From positions 4,216,001-4,280,000 of the forward strand of contig NZ_CP014518.1 of the NCBI RefSeq assembly GCF_001577305.1: 64,000 bases of DNA, given 5' to 3'. The notes under the pieces were generated by a model that made no database searches, was not told the DNA's origin, and was given only the letters and a program-made list of their open reading frames with translations. Both the position numbers and the translations under genes were made by a program. Source of the DNA: Sinomonas atrocyanea (GTDB taxonomy: Bacteria; Actinomycetota; Actinomycetes; Actinomycetales; Micrococcaceae). Positions 27,355-35,879 of this stretch are shown here, one piece after another (within the stretch, counting starts at the first letter, position 1; every line of letters starts with the position of its first letter).

Positions 27355-27448
27355 GCTGGGTCACCTCCCTGGCGTTACGCGGACGACGACGTGGCGCCGC
27401 CCCTTCCGCAGGGAGGGTTACCCGCCGCCGGGCTACTGAACCGCCGGG

Positions 27449-27901
27449 CTACTGAACCGCCGGGACCGGGAGGCTGTGGAGGGCGCGGGCGAGGACGGCG
27501 AGCTCGGGCTGACCCTCCGCCTCGGCGAGGACGCGCTCGAGGGCCTCGTCGTGGACCGGCCTGGCCTCGAGGTACAGCTCGCGCCCAGACGCGGTGAGCT
27601 CGGTGTAGATCCCGCGCCGGTCGTCGGCGCAGAGGATCCGGGTGAGCAGGCCGCGGTCCTCGAGCCGCGTGACGAGGCGGGTGGTGGCACTCGGGCTGAG
27701 GGCCGTGGCCCGCGCGAGCTGCTGCATGCGCATGTGCCAGCCGTCCTGGCGGCTGAGGGCGTCGAGCACGGTGTACTCCACCACGGAGAGCCTGAGGGCC
27801 GCGAGGGCGCGCTCGAGCTCCGACTCGATCATCCCGTGCAGCGCGGCGAGCGTGCGCCAGCCCTGCGCGCGCACCTCGACGGCGCCGTCGTCGATGCTCA
27901 T
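27449..27901 (-). CDS. MarR-family transcriptional regulator
   Basis: A 150-aa winged-helix regulator: RLSVVEYTVLDALSR, QLARATALSPSATTRLVTRLEDRGLL (recognition helix) and DDRRGIYTELTASGR (wing). AGGAGG lies 5 nt before ATG 27901. It is divergent from an MFS exporter, and the shared promoter region holds a near-perfect 22-bp palindrome, so it very likely represses that exporter and itself. Confidence 0.9.
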   Translation of the reverse strand: MSIDDGAVEVRAQGWRTLAALHGMIESELERALAALRLSVVEYTVLDALSRQDGWHMRMQQLARATALSPSATTRLVTRLEDRGLLTRILCADDRRGIYTELTASGRELYLEARPVHDEALERVLAEAEGQPELAVLARALHSLPVPAVQ

Positions 27902-27965
27902 GCGGACCTCCTGGCGGGGACGGGGACGTGGGGCCGGGTTGCAGACCGGTCTTTGCGTGTGCAAC

Positions 27966-27987
27966 TATTGCGTTTGCAATCGCAATA
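27966..27987. promoter_or_regulatory. MarR-type operator
   Basis: A 22-bp dyad with arms TATTGCG and CGCAATA around the palindromic core TTGCAA; only the two bases flanking the core break the symmetry. Additional TGCAAC half-sites lie just outside (27960-27965 and 27997-28002). It is centred between the divergent MarR and MFS starts. Confidence 0.65.
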
Positions 27988-28033
27988 TCCAGCGTCTGCA
28001 ACTAATTCGAGTCTAGCAGAGAGGTCATCTGCC

Positions 28034-29239
28034 ATGCCCCTGGGGCTTCTTGCGCTGTCGATCGGCGCCTTCGGAATCGGGCTCACCGAGTTCGTGATCA
28101 TGGGGCTGCTGCCCGAGGTCGCCGCCGACTTCGCCGTCTCGGAGGCGAGCGCGGGCTGGCTCATCTCCGGCTACGCGCTCAGCGTCGTCGTCGGCGCCCT
28201 GCTCCTCACCGCGGCCACCACGCGGCTGCCGCGCAAGCGCGTGCTGCTGGGGCTGCTGGTCCTCTTCATCGCGGGCAACGCCCTCTCCGCGGTGGCCGGC
28301 GACTACGGCACCATGATGGCCGGGCGCATCATCGCGGCCCTGTGCCACGGCGCCTTCTTCGGCATCGGCTCCGTGGTCGCCACGGGACTGGTCGCGCCGG
28401 CACGCCAGGCCCGCGCGGTCGCGATCATGTTCACGGGGCTGACCGCGGCCAATGTGCTGGGCGTGCCGTTCGGGACCTTCCTCGGCCAGCAGGCCGGCTG
28501 GCGCGCCACCTTCTGGGCCATCTCCGCGATCGGCGTGCTCGCCCTGATCGGCATCGCCGCACTCGTCCCGGCCGATTCCGGCGCCTGGGAGGCGCCGAGC
28601 CTGCGCCGCGAGCTCGCGGCGTTCCGCAGCGGGCAGGTGTGGCTCTCCCTCGTCGTGACCATCCTCGCCTACGGCGGCATGTTCGGGGCCTTCACCTACA
28701 TCGCCTACACGCTCACCGAGGTCTCCGGCTTCGCGCCGGCCGCCGTGCCGTGGCTCCTGGTGCTCTTCGGGGTGGGGCTCTTCGCGGGCAACGCGCTCGG
28801 CGGCCGGTTCGCCGACCGCGGGATCGACGGCACCCTCATCGCCTTCATCGCCGCCCTTGCGGCCGTCCTCGTGCTCTTCGCGCTCCTGGCAGCGGTTCCG
28901 GCCGCGGCCGCCGTCGCCCTCTTCCTCATGGGCGGGTTCGGGTTCGGCACCGTGCCCGGGCTGCAGGCGCGCATCATGCGCTACGCCGCCCACGCGCCGA
29001 CCCTGGCCTCCGGAGCGAACATCGGGGCATTCAACGTGGGCAACGCGCTCGGGGCGTGGACCGGCGGGCTCGGGATCAGCGCGGGGCTCGGCTACACCTC
29101 TCCCCTGTGGATCGGGGCCCTCATCACGGTGCCGGCGCTCGTGGTGATGGTCGGCGCAGCGTGGGCGGCCCGGCGTCGGACGGCTGGCGGGACCGCCGCC
29201 GGGCCCGCTCCCGGGGCCGAGGCCGCCCGGGTGGGGTAG
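28034..29239 (+). CDS. MFS transporter (DHA1 exporter)
   Basis: A 401-aa, 12-TM facilitator of the YdhP/AraJ-like DHA1 type: FGIGLTEFVIMGLLPEVAADF in TM1 and TTRLPRKRVLLGLL in the TM2-TM3 loop. Divergent from MarR, the usual arrangement for an inducible efflux pump of phenolic or drug-like compounds. The gene ends before a very strong terminator hairpin at 29287. Confidence 0.88.
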   Translation: MPLGLLALSIGAFGIGLTEFVIMGLLPEVAADFAVSEASAGWLISGYALSVVVGALLLTAATTRLPRKRVLLGLLVLFIAGNALSAVAGDYGTMMAGRIIAALCHGAFFGIGSVVATGLVAPARQARAVAIMFTGLTAANVLGVPFGTFLGQQAGWRATFWAISAIGVLALIGIAALVPADSGAWEAPSLRRELAAFRSGQVWLSLVVTILAYGGMFGAFTYIAYTLTEVSGFAPAAVPWLLVLFGVGLFAGNALGGRFADRGIDGTLIAFIAALAAVLVLFALLAAVPAAAAVALFLMGGFGFGTVPGLQARIMRYAAHAPTLASGANIGAFNVGNALGAWTGGLGISAGLGYTSPLWIGALITVPALVVMVGAAWAARRRTAGGTAAGPAPGAEAARVG

Positions 29240-29286
29240 CCGGCACGGGGGCGCTCCCCGAATCCGACCGGCTTTCCCCGGCAGGC

Positions 29287-29334
29287 GGGCCTGTCCCCCG
29301 GCGTGTCCCACCGGACACGCCGGGGGACGGGCCC
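29287..29334 (+). terminator. Strong terminator hairpin after the MFS exporter
   Basis: A 22-bp stem with one T-G pair (29287-29308 with 29313-29334) and a 4-nt CACC loop. The inner 16 bp, GTCCCCCGGCGTGTCC and its complement, are perfect. It begins 48 nt after the MFS stop. No T-tract. Confidence 0.75.
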
Positions 29335-29445
29335 AATCCTGGTCGGGATCGCTCCTGCCGGGCCTCAGGCCCCACGTAGAGGGCGCATCCACGGACTGGG
29401 GGAGAACTCGCCTCGAGGTGTCCCCCGTCCACGGCGGCGAGGACG

Positions 29446-29613
29446 GTGACCACGGTGGACTGCTGGAGCACCATCGACACGCGGTATGGTGCGAAGGACT
29501 TCTACCACATCATCGCGGGCAGCTATCAGGGCAAGAGCTACGCGGGCCGCTGGCAGGAGGACAACAACGTGACCATCGGCGGTCCGGCGCAGAGCGGCGT
29601 GCCGCACTGCTGA
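29446..29613 (+). pseudogene. Relic of a secreted SH3-domain protein
   Basis: Reading from about 29446, the frame gives VTTVDCWSTIDTRYG, then AKDFYHIIAGSYQGKSYAGRW and ends GVPHC-stop at 29611. This matches the end of bacterial SH3-like domains of secreted proteins (VDCW...WYH...VPHC pattern). No start codon, signal peptide or upstream domain remains. The preceding 50 nt, in another frame, read HVEGASTDWG, resembling the NVRSGPST start of SH3 domains, which suggests an internal frameshift. The rest of the gap (29240-29686) holds only the terminator. Confidence 0.5.
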
Positions 29614-29686
29614 CGGGCGCGCGGGCGGCGCTCGGTCCGCGCCCGCAGGGCGCGGCCCCGCTGACACCGGACAGAGGAGGATGATG

Positions 29687-30631
29687 ATGGCTTCCCGCCT
29701 CATCTATGGATGCATGGGCCTCGGCGGCCCCTGGGACGCCCCGGACTACGGGCCCCAGCAGGTCGCGGAGGCGGAGAAGGCCGTCGAGGCCGCCCTGGCC
29801 CTCGGGATCACGCGCTTCGACCATGCGGACATCTACGGCAGGGGCAAGTCCGAGGCGGTGTTCGGCGAGCTCCTGCGGCAGGACCCGGGCCTGCGGGACC
29901 GGGTCCAGCTCCAGAGCAAGGTCGGGATCCGGCTCGGCGGCCCCGGCGGATTCGGGCACTACGACCTCAGCGCGGCGGCGATCCTGGACGGCGTGGCCGG
30001 GACGCTCCGCCGGCTGCGCACGGACTACCTCGACGTGCTCCTCCTGCACCGCCCCGATCCGCTGCTCGACCCCGCCGAGGTGGGCTCCGCGCTCGCCCGC
30101 CTGATCGCCGACGGCGCGGTCCGCGCGGTGGGCGTCTCGAACATGTCCGCGGCGCAGATGGCCGCCCTCCAGGACCACCTCCACGTGCCGCTCGCCGCGG
30201 ACCAGCTCGAACTGAGCCTGCACCGCCACGACTTCGTGGACAGCGCGGTGCTCGTGAACCATCCGGACGGCGCCGCCACGAGCTTCCCCCACGGCACGCT
30301 CGAGCACTGCCTCCGGCACGGGATCGAGGTGCAGGCGTGGTCGCCGCTCGCGGGCGGCCGCTACACCGGGCGGACCGCGGCGCATGCGGGCCCGCACGAC
30401 GGCGCCGCAGCGGCTCTCGTCGCCGAGCTCGCCGCCGCGAAGGGCACCACGGGCGAGGCCGTGGTGCTCGGGTGGCTCCTGCGCCACCCGGCGCGGATCT
30501 CCCCCGTCATCGGCTCGGCCAATCCGCAGCGCATCGCGGCGTGCGCCGACGCCGAGGCCGTGGCCGGCTCGATGACCCGCGAGGAGTGGTTCACGCTCTA
30601 CCAGACCGCGCGCGGGCGCAGCATCCCCTGA
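29687..30631 (+). CDS. Aldo/keto reductase (YdhF-like)
   Basis: A 314-aa AKR. FDHADIYGRGKSE holds the Asp and Tyr, LQSKVGI the Lys, LLLHRPDPL the His, and PVIGSANPQRI the cofactor loop, as in the E. coli YdhF group. Three ATG codons in a row follow AGAGGAGG. The third (29687) has the best spacing. It appears monocistronic; the substrate is unknown. Confidence 0.88.
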   Translation: MASRLIYGCMGLGGPWDAPDYGPQQVAEAEKAVEAALALGITRFDHADIYGRGKSEAVFGELLRQDPGLRDRVQLQSKVGIRLGGPGGFGHYDLSAAAILDGVAGTLRRLRTDYLDVLLLHRPDPLLDPAEVGSALARLIADGAVRAVGVSNMSAAQMAALQDHLHVPLAADQLELSLHRHDFVDSAVLVNHPDGAATSFPHGTLEHCLRHGIEVQAWSPLAGGRYTGRTAAHAGPHDGAAAALVAELAAAKGTTGEAVVLGWLLRHPARISPVIGSANPQRIAACADAEAVAGSMTREEWFTLYQTARGRSIP

Positions 30632-30703
30632 GGCTGCTAGGGCTGAGGTTGGGGCACCGGCGACTGCCCGTGGTGCTGCAGCCGGGTGCGGTCCCCCGGT
30701 GCG

Positions 30704-30928
30704 TCAGGCGCTGACCAGCTCCGCCTCGGCCGCGGCGTCCCTCCTGAGGGCGTGGAAGTGCTCCACGAGCGCGCGCTCAGGATGGTCGGGGTGCTGGGCG
30801 ATGAGGAGGCGCAGGCGGTCCTTGGCGCTCTCCGGAAGGCTGCTGCCTTCGAGGACTTCGTGGAGTATGGCCCGCACTTGGCCTGCGAGCACGCTGTCAT
30901 CCGGGCGGAGGCCGGTCACCTGCGTCAT
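30704..30928 (-). CDS. Small hypothetical protein, 74 aa
   Basis: MTQVTGLRPDDSVLAGQVRA..., mostly helical and soluble with repeated Leu/Ala, no recognised family. It is convergent with the aldo/keto reductase gene. The ribosome site is weak, so it is supported mainly by its unbroken frame and amino-acid composition. Confidence 0.5.
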   Translation of the reverse strand: MTQVTGLRPDDSVLAGQVRAILHEVLEGSSLPESAKDRLRLLIAQHPDHPERALVEHFHALRRDAAAEAELVSA

Positions 30929-31240
30929 AGGCCGACCCTATGACGGCGGGGCGCCCGGGGGCCGCGCGGCGCGCCGATCGGGACCCCTGCGCGCGCGATG
31001 GTGCGAGGGCACTTCGAGCTGGAGCGTCGGGGCCAGGGGCAGGTGCTCCCGGGCTCGGCCATCGGAACGCCTACCGTCCCACCCGCGACCTGACGCAGGC
31101 TTCCCCGGAGCGCCGGGGCTGGGGACCGGGCGTCGCCACGGCTTACCGGCGAGTCCGTGCCTCGACCGCTATGCCTGTGGGGAAGCCTGCGCGCACGTGC
31201 GGCAGCGGCGACACCGAGCGGCCTGCCGGCGCGCCCTTCC
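30929..31240. other. 312-bp gap without recognisable gene
   Basis: Only GC-driven open frames with no family match. A small hairpin CCCCGG-AGCG-CCGGGG (31103-31118) lies about 120 nt past the qsuB-like stop and could aid termination on the minus strand. Confidence 0.4.
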
Positions 31241-33241
31241 TCAGCCCCCGTGCCGCGCCGCGTGCTGCACGGCGTGCCGCACGGGCGCGTTGGGGGCGCC
31301 GAAGCCGTCGTACCCGCCGAGCCGCTGCACCACCTCGAAGAACACGCTGCCCACGCTCGCGGTGTAGAAGTGCAGGAACGCGCCCCGGGCGTCCCGGTCG
31401 TAGAGCAGGTCCAGCTCGCGCAGGGTCGCGAGGAACGCGGGCTCGAGGTCGTACCGCGCGTCGAGGTCCTCGTAGTAGTTCTCGGGGATCGGCAGGAACG
31501 GCAGACCGCGGCCCCGGCACGCCCGGGCGTGCGCCACGAGGTCGTCCACCTCGATCGCCACGTGCTCCTGGAACGTGTCCGTCCGCGCGCCCTTGACCGA
31601 GTCCGACTGGATCCACGGCGCCAGGTTCAGCGCGAGCCGCACGGCCCTTCCACCCGGCCGGTCCGCCGTCTGCATGACCTGGGAGCGCACGAGCCCCGAC
31701 GGACTCGAGACGTCCTGCGACGCCTCGGGCGTGAGCGCGAGCACCGAGGAGTAGAACAGCACGGCCTCGTCGAAGTGCTGCCACGGCTGGGCGAGGTTGA
31801 TGTGGTCGATCCGCGCCGTGCCGGCTCCGCCGGAAGTCTGGCCCGCGGAAGTCTGGCCCGCGGAGCCGGTTCCGGCGGACGACGGCGACCGCTCGCCGTC
31901 GTCCGTCCCCTCGTCTGCCGCGGGGCCGTCGGCCTGGTCCTCGCCGAACTCGGCGACCCAGCGGGTGTCCTCGCAGAGGAAGACCTCGGTGCCGTCCGGG
32001 GCGTTGACGGCCTGGAGGATCTCCTCGTTGGCCTGGGACGGCCGCGGCACGGGGACGGCCCGCAGCTGCACGGCCCGCGCGGCCGCAGCGACGCCGTCCT
32101 CGACGTCGAAGCCGAGCGCGGAGATGGCCGGCTCGAGGCCGCGGGCCTGCTGCCGGTTGAGCACGATCCGGGCGTCGCCGAGGGTCCACAGCGAGACGGG
32201 CTTGGTGCGGTGCTCGCCCCGGGAGGCGAAGCCGAGCTGGGCCAGGAGCCGCTCGAGCTCGGCGGTGCGGGGGGCGCCGTCGGCCGAGATGACCTCGGCG
32301 AAGTTGATGCCGGTGGGCGGGGCGACCTGCGGGAGCGTGGTGAGGGGCATGGCGTAGGCGCGGGAGGCCCGGGCGAGCTCGGCCGGCGACGGCGCGCCCG
32401 AGCCGGTCCCCGCGGCCTCGGCGGCGAGGTGCCGCGCGGTGCGCTCCTCGAGCCAGATGAGCGAGCGCATGGCGTCCACGGCGGTGCGCTCCACGTCGGC
32501 CTGGCGGAAGGTGTCGTTGAAGACCTCGAGGGACACCGGCCCGTTGTAGCCCGCCCGTGCCACATGCCCGAGGAACTTGGGCAGGTCGAACTGCCCCTCC
32601 CCCGGGAACACGCGGTAGTGGCGGCTCCACGAGAGCACGTCCATGGAGAGCTTGGGCGCGTCGGCGACCTGGACGAAGAAGATCTTCTCGCCCGGGATCT
32701 TCTCGATCGGCTCGGTGTCCCAGCCGCGCGAGAGGATGTGGAACGTGTCCAGGCACGTGCCGAGGTTCGGGTGGTCGGCGTCCGCCACGATCCTGGCCGC
32801 GTGCTCGTAGTCGTTGACGTACGTGCCCCACGCGAGGGCCTCGTAGGCGACCTTGACCCCATGGCGAGCGGCGAGCTCCGCCAGGCCGTGGAGCTGCTCG
32901 GCGCGCAGGGCGTCGTCGTCGATGCTCGCGGTGCCGACGTTCGAGCACACGAGGACCGTGTCCATCCCGAGCCGGCCCATGAGGCGGAACTTCGCCTCGG
33001 CACGGCGCAGGTTGGCCCGGTAGAGCTCCTCGGGCACGGAGTCGAAGTCCCGGAACGGCTGGTACAGGTCCAGGCCGAGGCCGAGGTCCGCGGCCAGGGC
33101 GCGCACGTGCTCCGGGCTCAGGGGCGAGGTGACGAGGTCCGTCTCGAAGATCTCGATGCCGCCGAACCCGGCCTTCGCGGCCGCGCGGAGCTTCTCCTCG
33201 AGCGTGCCGGACAGGCAGACGGTCGCGATCCCGGTGCGCAT
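31241..33241 (-). CDS. qsuB: 3-dehydroshikimate dehydratase, DSD-HPPD-like fusion (QsuB type)
   Basis: A 666-aa two-domain protein. Residues 1 to about 280 form a TIM-barrel 3-dehydroshikimate dehydratase with metal ligands in YEALAWG (Glu), CLDTFHIL (Asp, His), FFVQVAD (Gln) and VSLEVFND (Glu). Residues about 310-660 resemble 4-hydroxyphenylpyruvate dioxygenase (VOC fold), ending VFFEVVQRLGGYDGFG. This is the QsuB architecture that turns 3-dehydroshikimate into protocatechuate. A variable Gly/Ser/Thr linker near residues 455-475 contains a tandem SAGQT repeat. Its ATG shares a base with the stop of the shikimate dehydrogenase gene, matching the pathway order. Confidence 0.92.
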   Translation of the reverse strand: MRTGIATVCLSGTLEEKLRAAAKAGFGGIEIFETDLVTSPLSPEHVRALAADLGLGLDLYQPFRDFDSVPEELYRANLRRAEAKFRLMGRLGMDTVLVCSNVGTASIDDDALRAEQLHGLAELAARHGVKVAYEALAWGTYVNDYEHAARIVADADHPNLGTCLDTFHILSRGWDTEPIEKIPGEKIFFVQVADAPKLSMDVLSWSRHYRVFPGEGQFDLPKFLGHVARAGYNGPVSLEVFNDTFRQADVERTAVDAMRSLIWLEERTARHLAAEAAGTGSGAPSPAELARASRAYAMPLTTLPQVAPPTGINFAEVISADGAPRTAELERLLAQLGFASRGEHRTKPVSLWTLGDARIVLNRQQARGLEPAISALGFDVEDGVAAAARAVQLRAVPVPRPSQANEEILQAVNAPDGTEVFLCEDTRWVAEFGEDQADGPAADEGTDDGERSPSSAGTGSAGQTSAGQTSGGAGTARIDHINLAQPWQHFDEAVLFYSSVLALTPEASQDVSSPSGLVRSQVMQTADRPGGRAVRLALNLAPWIQSDSVKGARTDTFQEHVAIEVDDLVAHARACRGRGLPFLPIPENYYEDLDARYDLEPAFLATLRELDLLYDRDARGAFLHFYTASVGSVFFEVVQRLGGYDGFGAPNAPVRHAVQHAARHGG

Positions 33242-34161
33242 CAGGCGGCGCCCGCCGCGAGGGCCTCGCGCCGGTTCTCCTCCTCGATGAGCCCGAGGAA
33301 GTGCGCGCGCATGCGCTCGGCGTCCGGCTCGAGGCCCGTGAAGATCCGGAACGCGTCCACGGCCTGGCCCACGGCCATGCGGCCGCCGTCGAGCACGCGG
33401 CAGCCGAGGGCGCGGGCCTCGCGCACCAGCTGGGTCTCGATGGGCCGGTAGACGATGTCCGCGACCCAGTGCCGCGGCGTCAGCAGGGCGGTGTCGAAGG
33501 GCGTGCCCGGGTGCGCGGCCATCCCCACGGGGGTGCAGTGCACCACGCCGTCGGCCTCCGCGAGCAGCGAGGCGAGGGCCGCCGTCGTGCCCGCCGTGAC
33601 GGACGCGCCGGGGAAGAGCGCGGACAGCTCGGAGGCGCGGCCCTCGGCGCGGGCCGGGTCGATGTCCACGATGGTGAGGTGCCCGACGCCGGCGGTGAGG
33701 AGTGCGTAGGCGACCGCGGAGCCCGCGCCGCCGGCGCCCAGCTGGACAACGTGGCCGAGCGCGGCGTCGGGCAGGCCTGTGCGGAACGCGGTGAGGAAGC
33801 CGGAGAAGTCGGTGTTGTGCCCCACGGTGCGCCCATCCGTGCCGATCACCACGGTGTTCACGGCGCCGAGCCGGGCGGCGTTCTCGTCCACCTCGTCGAG
33901 GTGCCCGATGACCAGCTGCTTGCACGGATGCGTGATGTTCAGGCCGTTGAAGCCGAGGTTCCCGGCCGCGCGGACCAGCTCGCCGACGCTCTCGGGCGGG
34001 AGCCCGAGCACGGACAGGTCGATGGGCCGGTAGAGGTAGAGGAGCCCGTGCGCGGCCCCCTCGCGCTCGTGCATGGCGGGGGTGAGGGACGGGGTGACGC
34101 CGTCCCCGATCAGGCCGATCAGGTACGACTCGGTGGGCAGGCTCACTTCGGATTCCTTCAT
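33241..34161 (-). CDS. aroE: Quinate/shikimate dehydrogenase, catabolic NAD-type paralogue 2
   Basis: A 306-aa protein with substrate motif SLTP (25-28). The Thr at 27, instead of Ser, is the feature of C. glutamicum quinate/shikimate dehydrogenase QsuD. Catalytic Lys81 (THPCK) and Asp118 (NTDFSGF) are present, and GAGGAGSA is followed by Asp166 (VDIDP), favouring NAD. It would supply 3-dehydroshikimate to the fused dehydratase encoded immediately downstream (stop and start share a base). The IclR gene lies 31 nt upstream on the same strand. The symbol denotes the family; the role is degradation. Confidence 0.9.
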   Translation of the reverse strand: MKESEVSLPTESYLIGLIGDGVTPSLTPAMHEREGAAHGLLYLYRPIDLSVLGLPPESVGELVRAAGNLGFNGLNITHPCKQLVIGHLDEVDENAARLGAVNTVVIGTDGRTVGHNTDFSGFLTAFRTGLPDAALGHVVQLGAGGAGSAVAYALLTAGVGHLTIVDIDPARAEGRASELSALFPGASVTAGTTAALASLLAEADGVVHCTPVGMAAHPGTPFDTALLTPRHWVADIVYRPIETQLVREARALGCRVLDGGRMAVGQAVDAFRIFTGLEPDAERMRAHFLGLIEEENRREALAAGAA

Positions 34162-34192
34162 CTCGGGCGGGAGGCGGTGCGGCGGGGGCCGC

Positions 34193-35014
34193 TCAGCTGC
34201 GGGGCAGGCGGGCCGCGAGCTCCTCGGCGGCCTGCTGGAGGGCGGGGAGCTGGTCGAGGAGCTCGTCGACGCCCATGCGGACGGTCGGGGCGGAGCAGGC
34301 GATGGCCGCGAGGGCGCGCGGTTCGCCGTCGCCGGACGCCGCGAGGACGGGCACGGCGATGGCGCGCATGCCCACCTCGTTCTCCTCGTCCATGACGGCG
34401 TAGCCCTGGGCGCGCACACGCCCGATCTCGGCGCGGAACGCCTCGCGGTCCGTGATGGTCCTCGGCGCGACGGGGACGAGGTCCACCGTCTCGACGAGGT
34501 GCTCGCGCTCCTCGGCGGGGGCGAACGCGATCAGCGCCTTGCCGAACGCCGAGCAGTGGAGGTGGCCGCGGTAGCCGGGATCGCTCGTGACGCGGAAGGC
34601 CTTGGGCCCGTCCACCTTGGCGACGGTGAGGAAGCGGTCGTTGTCGAGGACGGCCAGGATGCTCGCCTCGCCGGTGGCCTCGGTGAGCCGCTCGAGTACG
34701 GGCGTGGCGGTCCCCGCGAAGCCGAGGCTGTTGGAGACGTACAGGCCGAGCTGGAACACGCGCAGGCCGAGGCTGTACTTCTTGCCCTCCGGCTCGAAGT
34801 CCACGAACCCTGCCCGCTGGAGCGACTGCAGGAGCCGGTACGCGGTGCTGAAGGGCAGGTCGGCGCGGCGGGAGAGGTCCGCCGCCGTCGTGGCGCCGGG
34901 GGCGTCGCCGAGCATGGTGAGCAGGCTCAGCGCCTTGCCCACCATGTCGGTCTTGCCGCGCTTCTCGTCGCCGACGGCGGCGTCAGCGGCGTCGTCGGAC
35001 GTGATGGAGGTCAT
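34193..35014 (-). CDS. IclR-family regulator of the shikimate catabolic genes
   Basis: A 273-aa IclR protein with HTH VGKALSLLTMLGDAPGATTAADLSRRADLPFSTAYRLLQSL and an effector domain (FGKALIAFAP, EVGMRAIAVPV). It is cotranscribed with the shikimate dehydrogenase and QsuB genes downstream. Two direct repeats 20 bp apart lie just before its start and are likely autoregulatory sites. It probably responds to an aromatic or hydroaromatic intermediate, as PcaR/PobR-type IclR proteins do. Confidence 0.88.
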   Translation of the reverse strand: MTSITSDDAADAAVGDEKRGKTDMVGKALSLLTMLGDAPGATTAADLSRRADLPFSTAYRLLQSLQRAGFVDFEPEGKKYSLGLRVFQLGLYVSNSLGFAGTATPVLERLTEATGEASILAVLDNDRFLTVAKVDGPKAFRVTSDPGYRGHLHCSAFGKALIAFAPAEEREHLVETVDLVPVAPRTITDREAFRAEIGRVRAQGYAVMDEENEVGMRAIAVPVLAASGDGEPRALAAIACSAPTVRMGVDELLDQLPALQQAAEELAARLPRS

Positions 35015-35034
35015 GCACCGATGGTCGCATGATT

Positions 35035-35069
35035 TTCACATCGTGGCAACGCCATTCACTTTGTGGCAA
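35035..35069 (-). promoter_or_regulatory. Direct-repeat operator before the IclR gene
   Basis: TTCACATCGTGGCAA (35035-35049) and TTCACTTTGTGGCAA (35055-35069) differ at two positions and are spaced exactly 20 bp, two helical turns, on one face of the DNA. They lie 20-55 bp before the IclR start. Confidence 0.55.
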
Positions 35070-35111
35070 TTGGAGGCGGACGACGCCGCGTGGTCGGGCG
35101 GGCGCGGGCCG

Positions 35112-35879
35112 TCACCTCCGCCGGTCGAAGAAGGCGGCGATGCGCGGCGGGAAGTCCTCCGCGTCGACGGCCGGCCCCGGCGGCTCCCGCCGTGCGGGGC
35201 CGGTGAGCGGCTGCAGCCCGCGGTCCACGGCGGCCTTCGCCGCACGCAGGGACGCGGGGGCGAGCTCGGCCCACTGCGCCAGGACGCGCCCGAGCTCCGC
35301 GTCGACCTCGGTGTCCGCCACGAGCGTGCTCACGAGGCCGATCCGGTGCGCCTCCTCCCCGCTGAGCATCCGGCCGCCGTAGAGCAGGTCCTTGGTCCGC
35401 GACGGCCCGATGCGCAGGGCCATGCGGGCGGCGAAGGAGGCCGAGGGCAGGATGCCGAGCCGCGAGATGGGCATGCCCACTTGCGCGCTGGCGGCGGTGA
35501 TCTGCAGGTCGCAGGCGAGCGCGAGCTGGCAGCCGCCGCCGGCCGCCACGCCCTCGATGACCGCGACCGTGGGCATGGGCAGGTCCTCGATGGCCCGCAG
35601 CGCCTGCTCGAGCTGCCAGAAGCTGCGGTCCACCTCGGCCATCGGGGCGCGCTCCCACTCGCGCAGGTCGGAGCCGGCGCAGAACACGCCCCCGCGGCCG
35701 CGCAGCACCACGGCGCGGAGCCCGCTGCGGCCGGCCAGGGAGGCGGCCGCCCGGGCGAGGGCCTCCCAGTGCTCCGTCCGCAGCGCGTTGAGGCGCCGCC
35801 CGGTGCCGAACGTGACGACGGCGAGCGAGCCGTCGTCGTCGACCGTCACGTCCGCGGCCTGCACCGCCACGCCCGTCAT
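35112..35879 (-). CDS. Enoyl-CoA hydratase/isomerase family protein
   Basis: A 255-aa crotonase-fold protein. The oxyanion-hole segments are FCAGSDLREWER (about 72) and VAAGGGCQLALACDL (about 110), followed by GMPISRLGILPS (about 137), where catalytic acids vary. It would hydrate or isomerise an acyl-CoA made by the CoA-transferase gene, to which it is coupled by an ATGA overlap. Confidence 0.88.
   Translation of the reverse strand: MTGVAVQAADVTVDDDGSLAVVTFGTGRRLNALRTEHWEALARAAASLAGRSGLRAVVLRGRGGVFCAGSDLREWERAPMAEVDRSFWQLEQALRAIEDLPMPTVAVIEGVAAGGGCQLALACDLQITAASAQVGMPISRLGILPSASFAARMALRIGPSRTKDLLYGGRMLSGEEAHRIGLVSTLVADTEVDAELGRVLAQWAELAPASLRAAKAAVDRGLQPLTGPARREPPGPAVDAEDFPPRIAAFFDRRR

Noticed and set aside
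31241..34161. Complete quinate pathway
   Set aside because: No 3-dehydroquinate dehydratase (AroD/QsuC) gene is in the window, so only the shikimate to protocatechuate part is supported.
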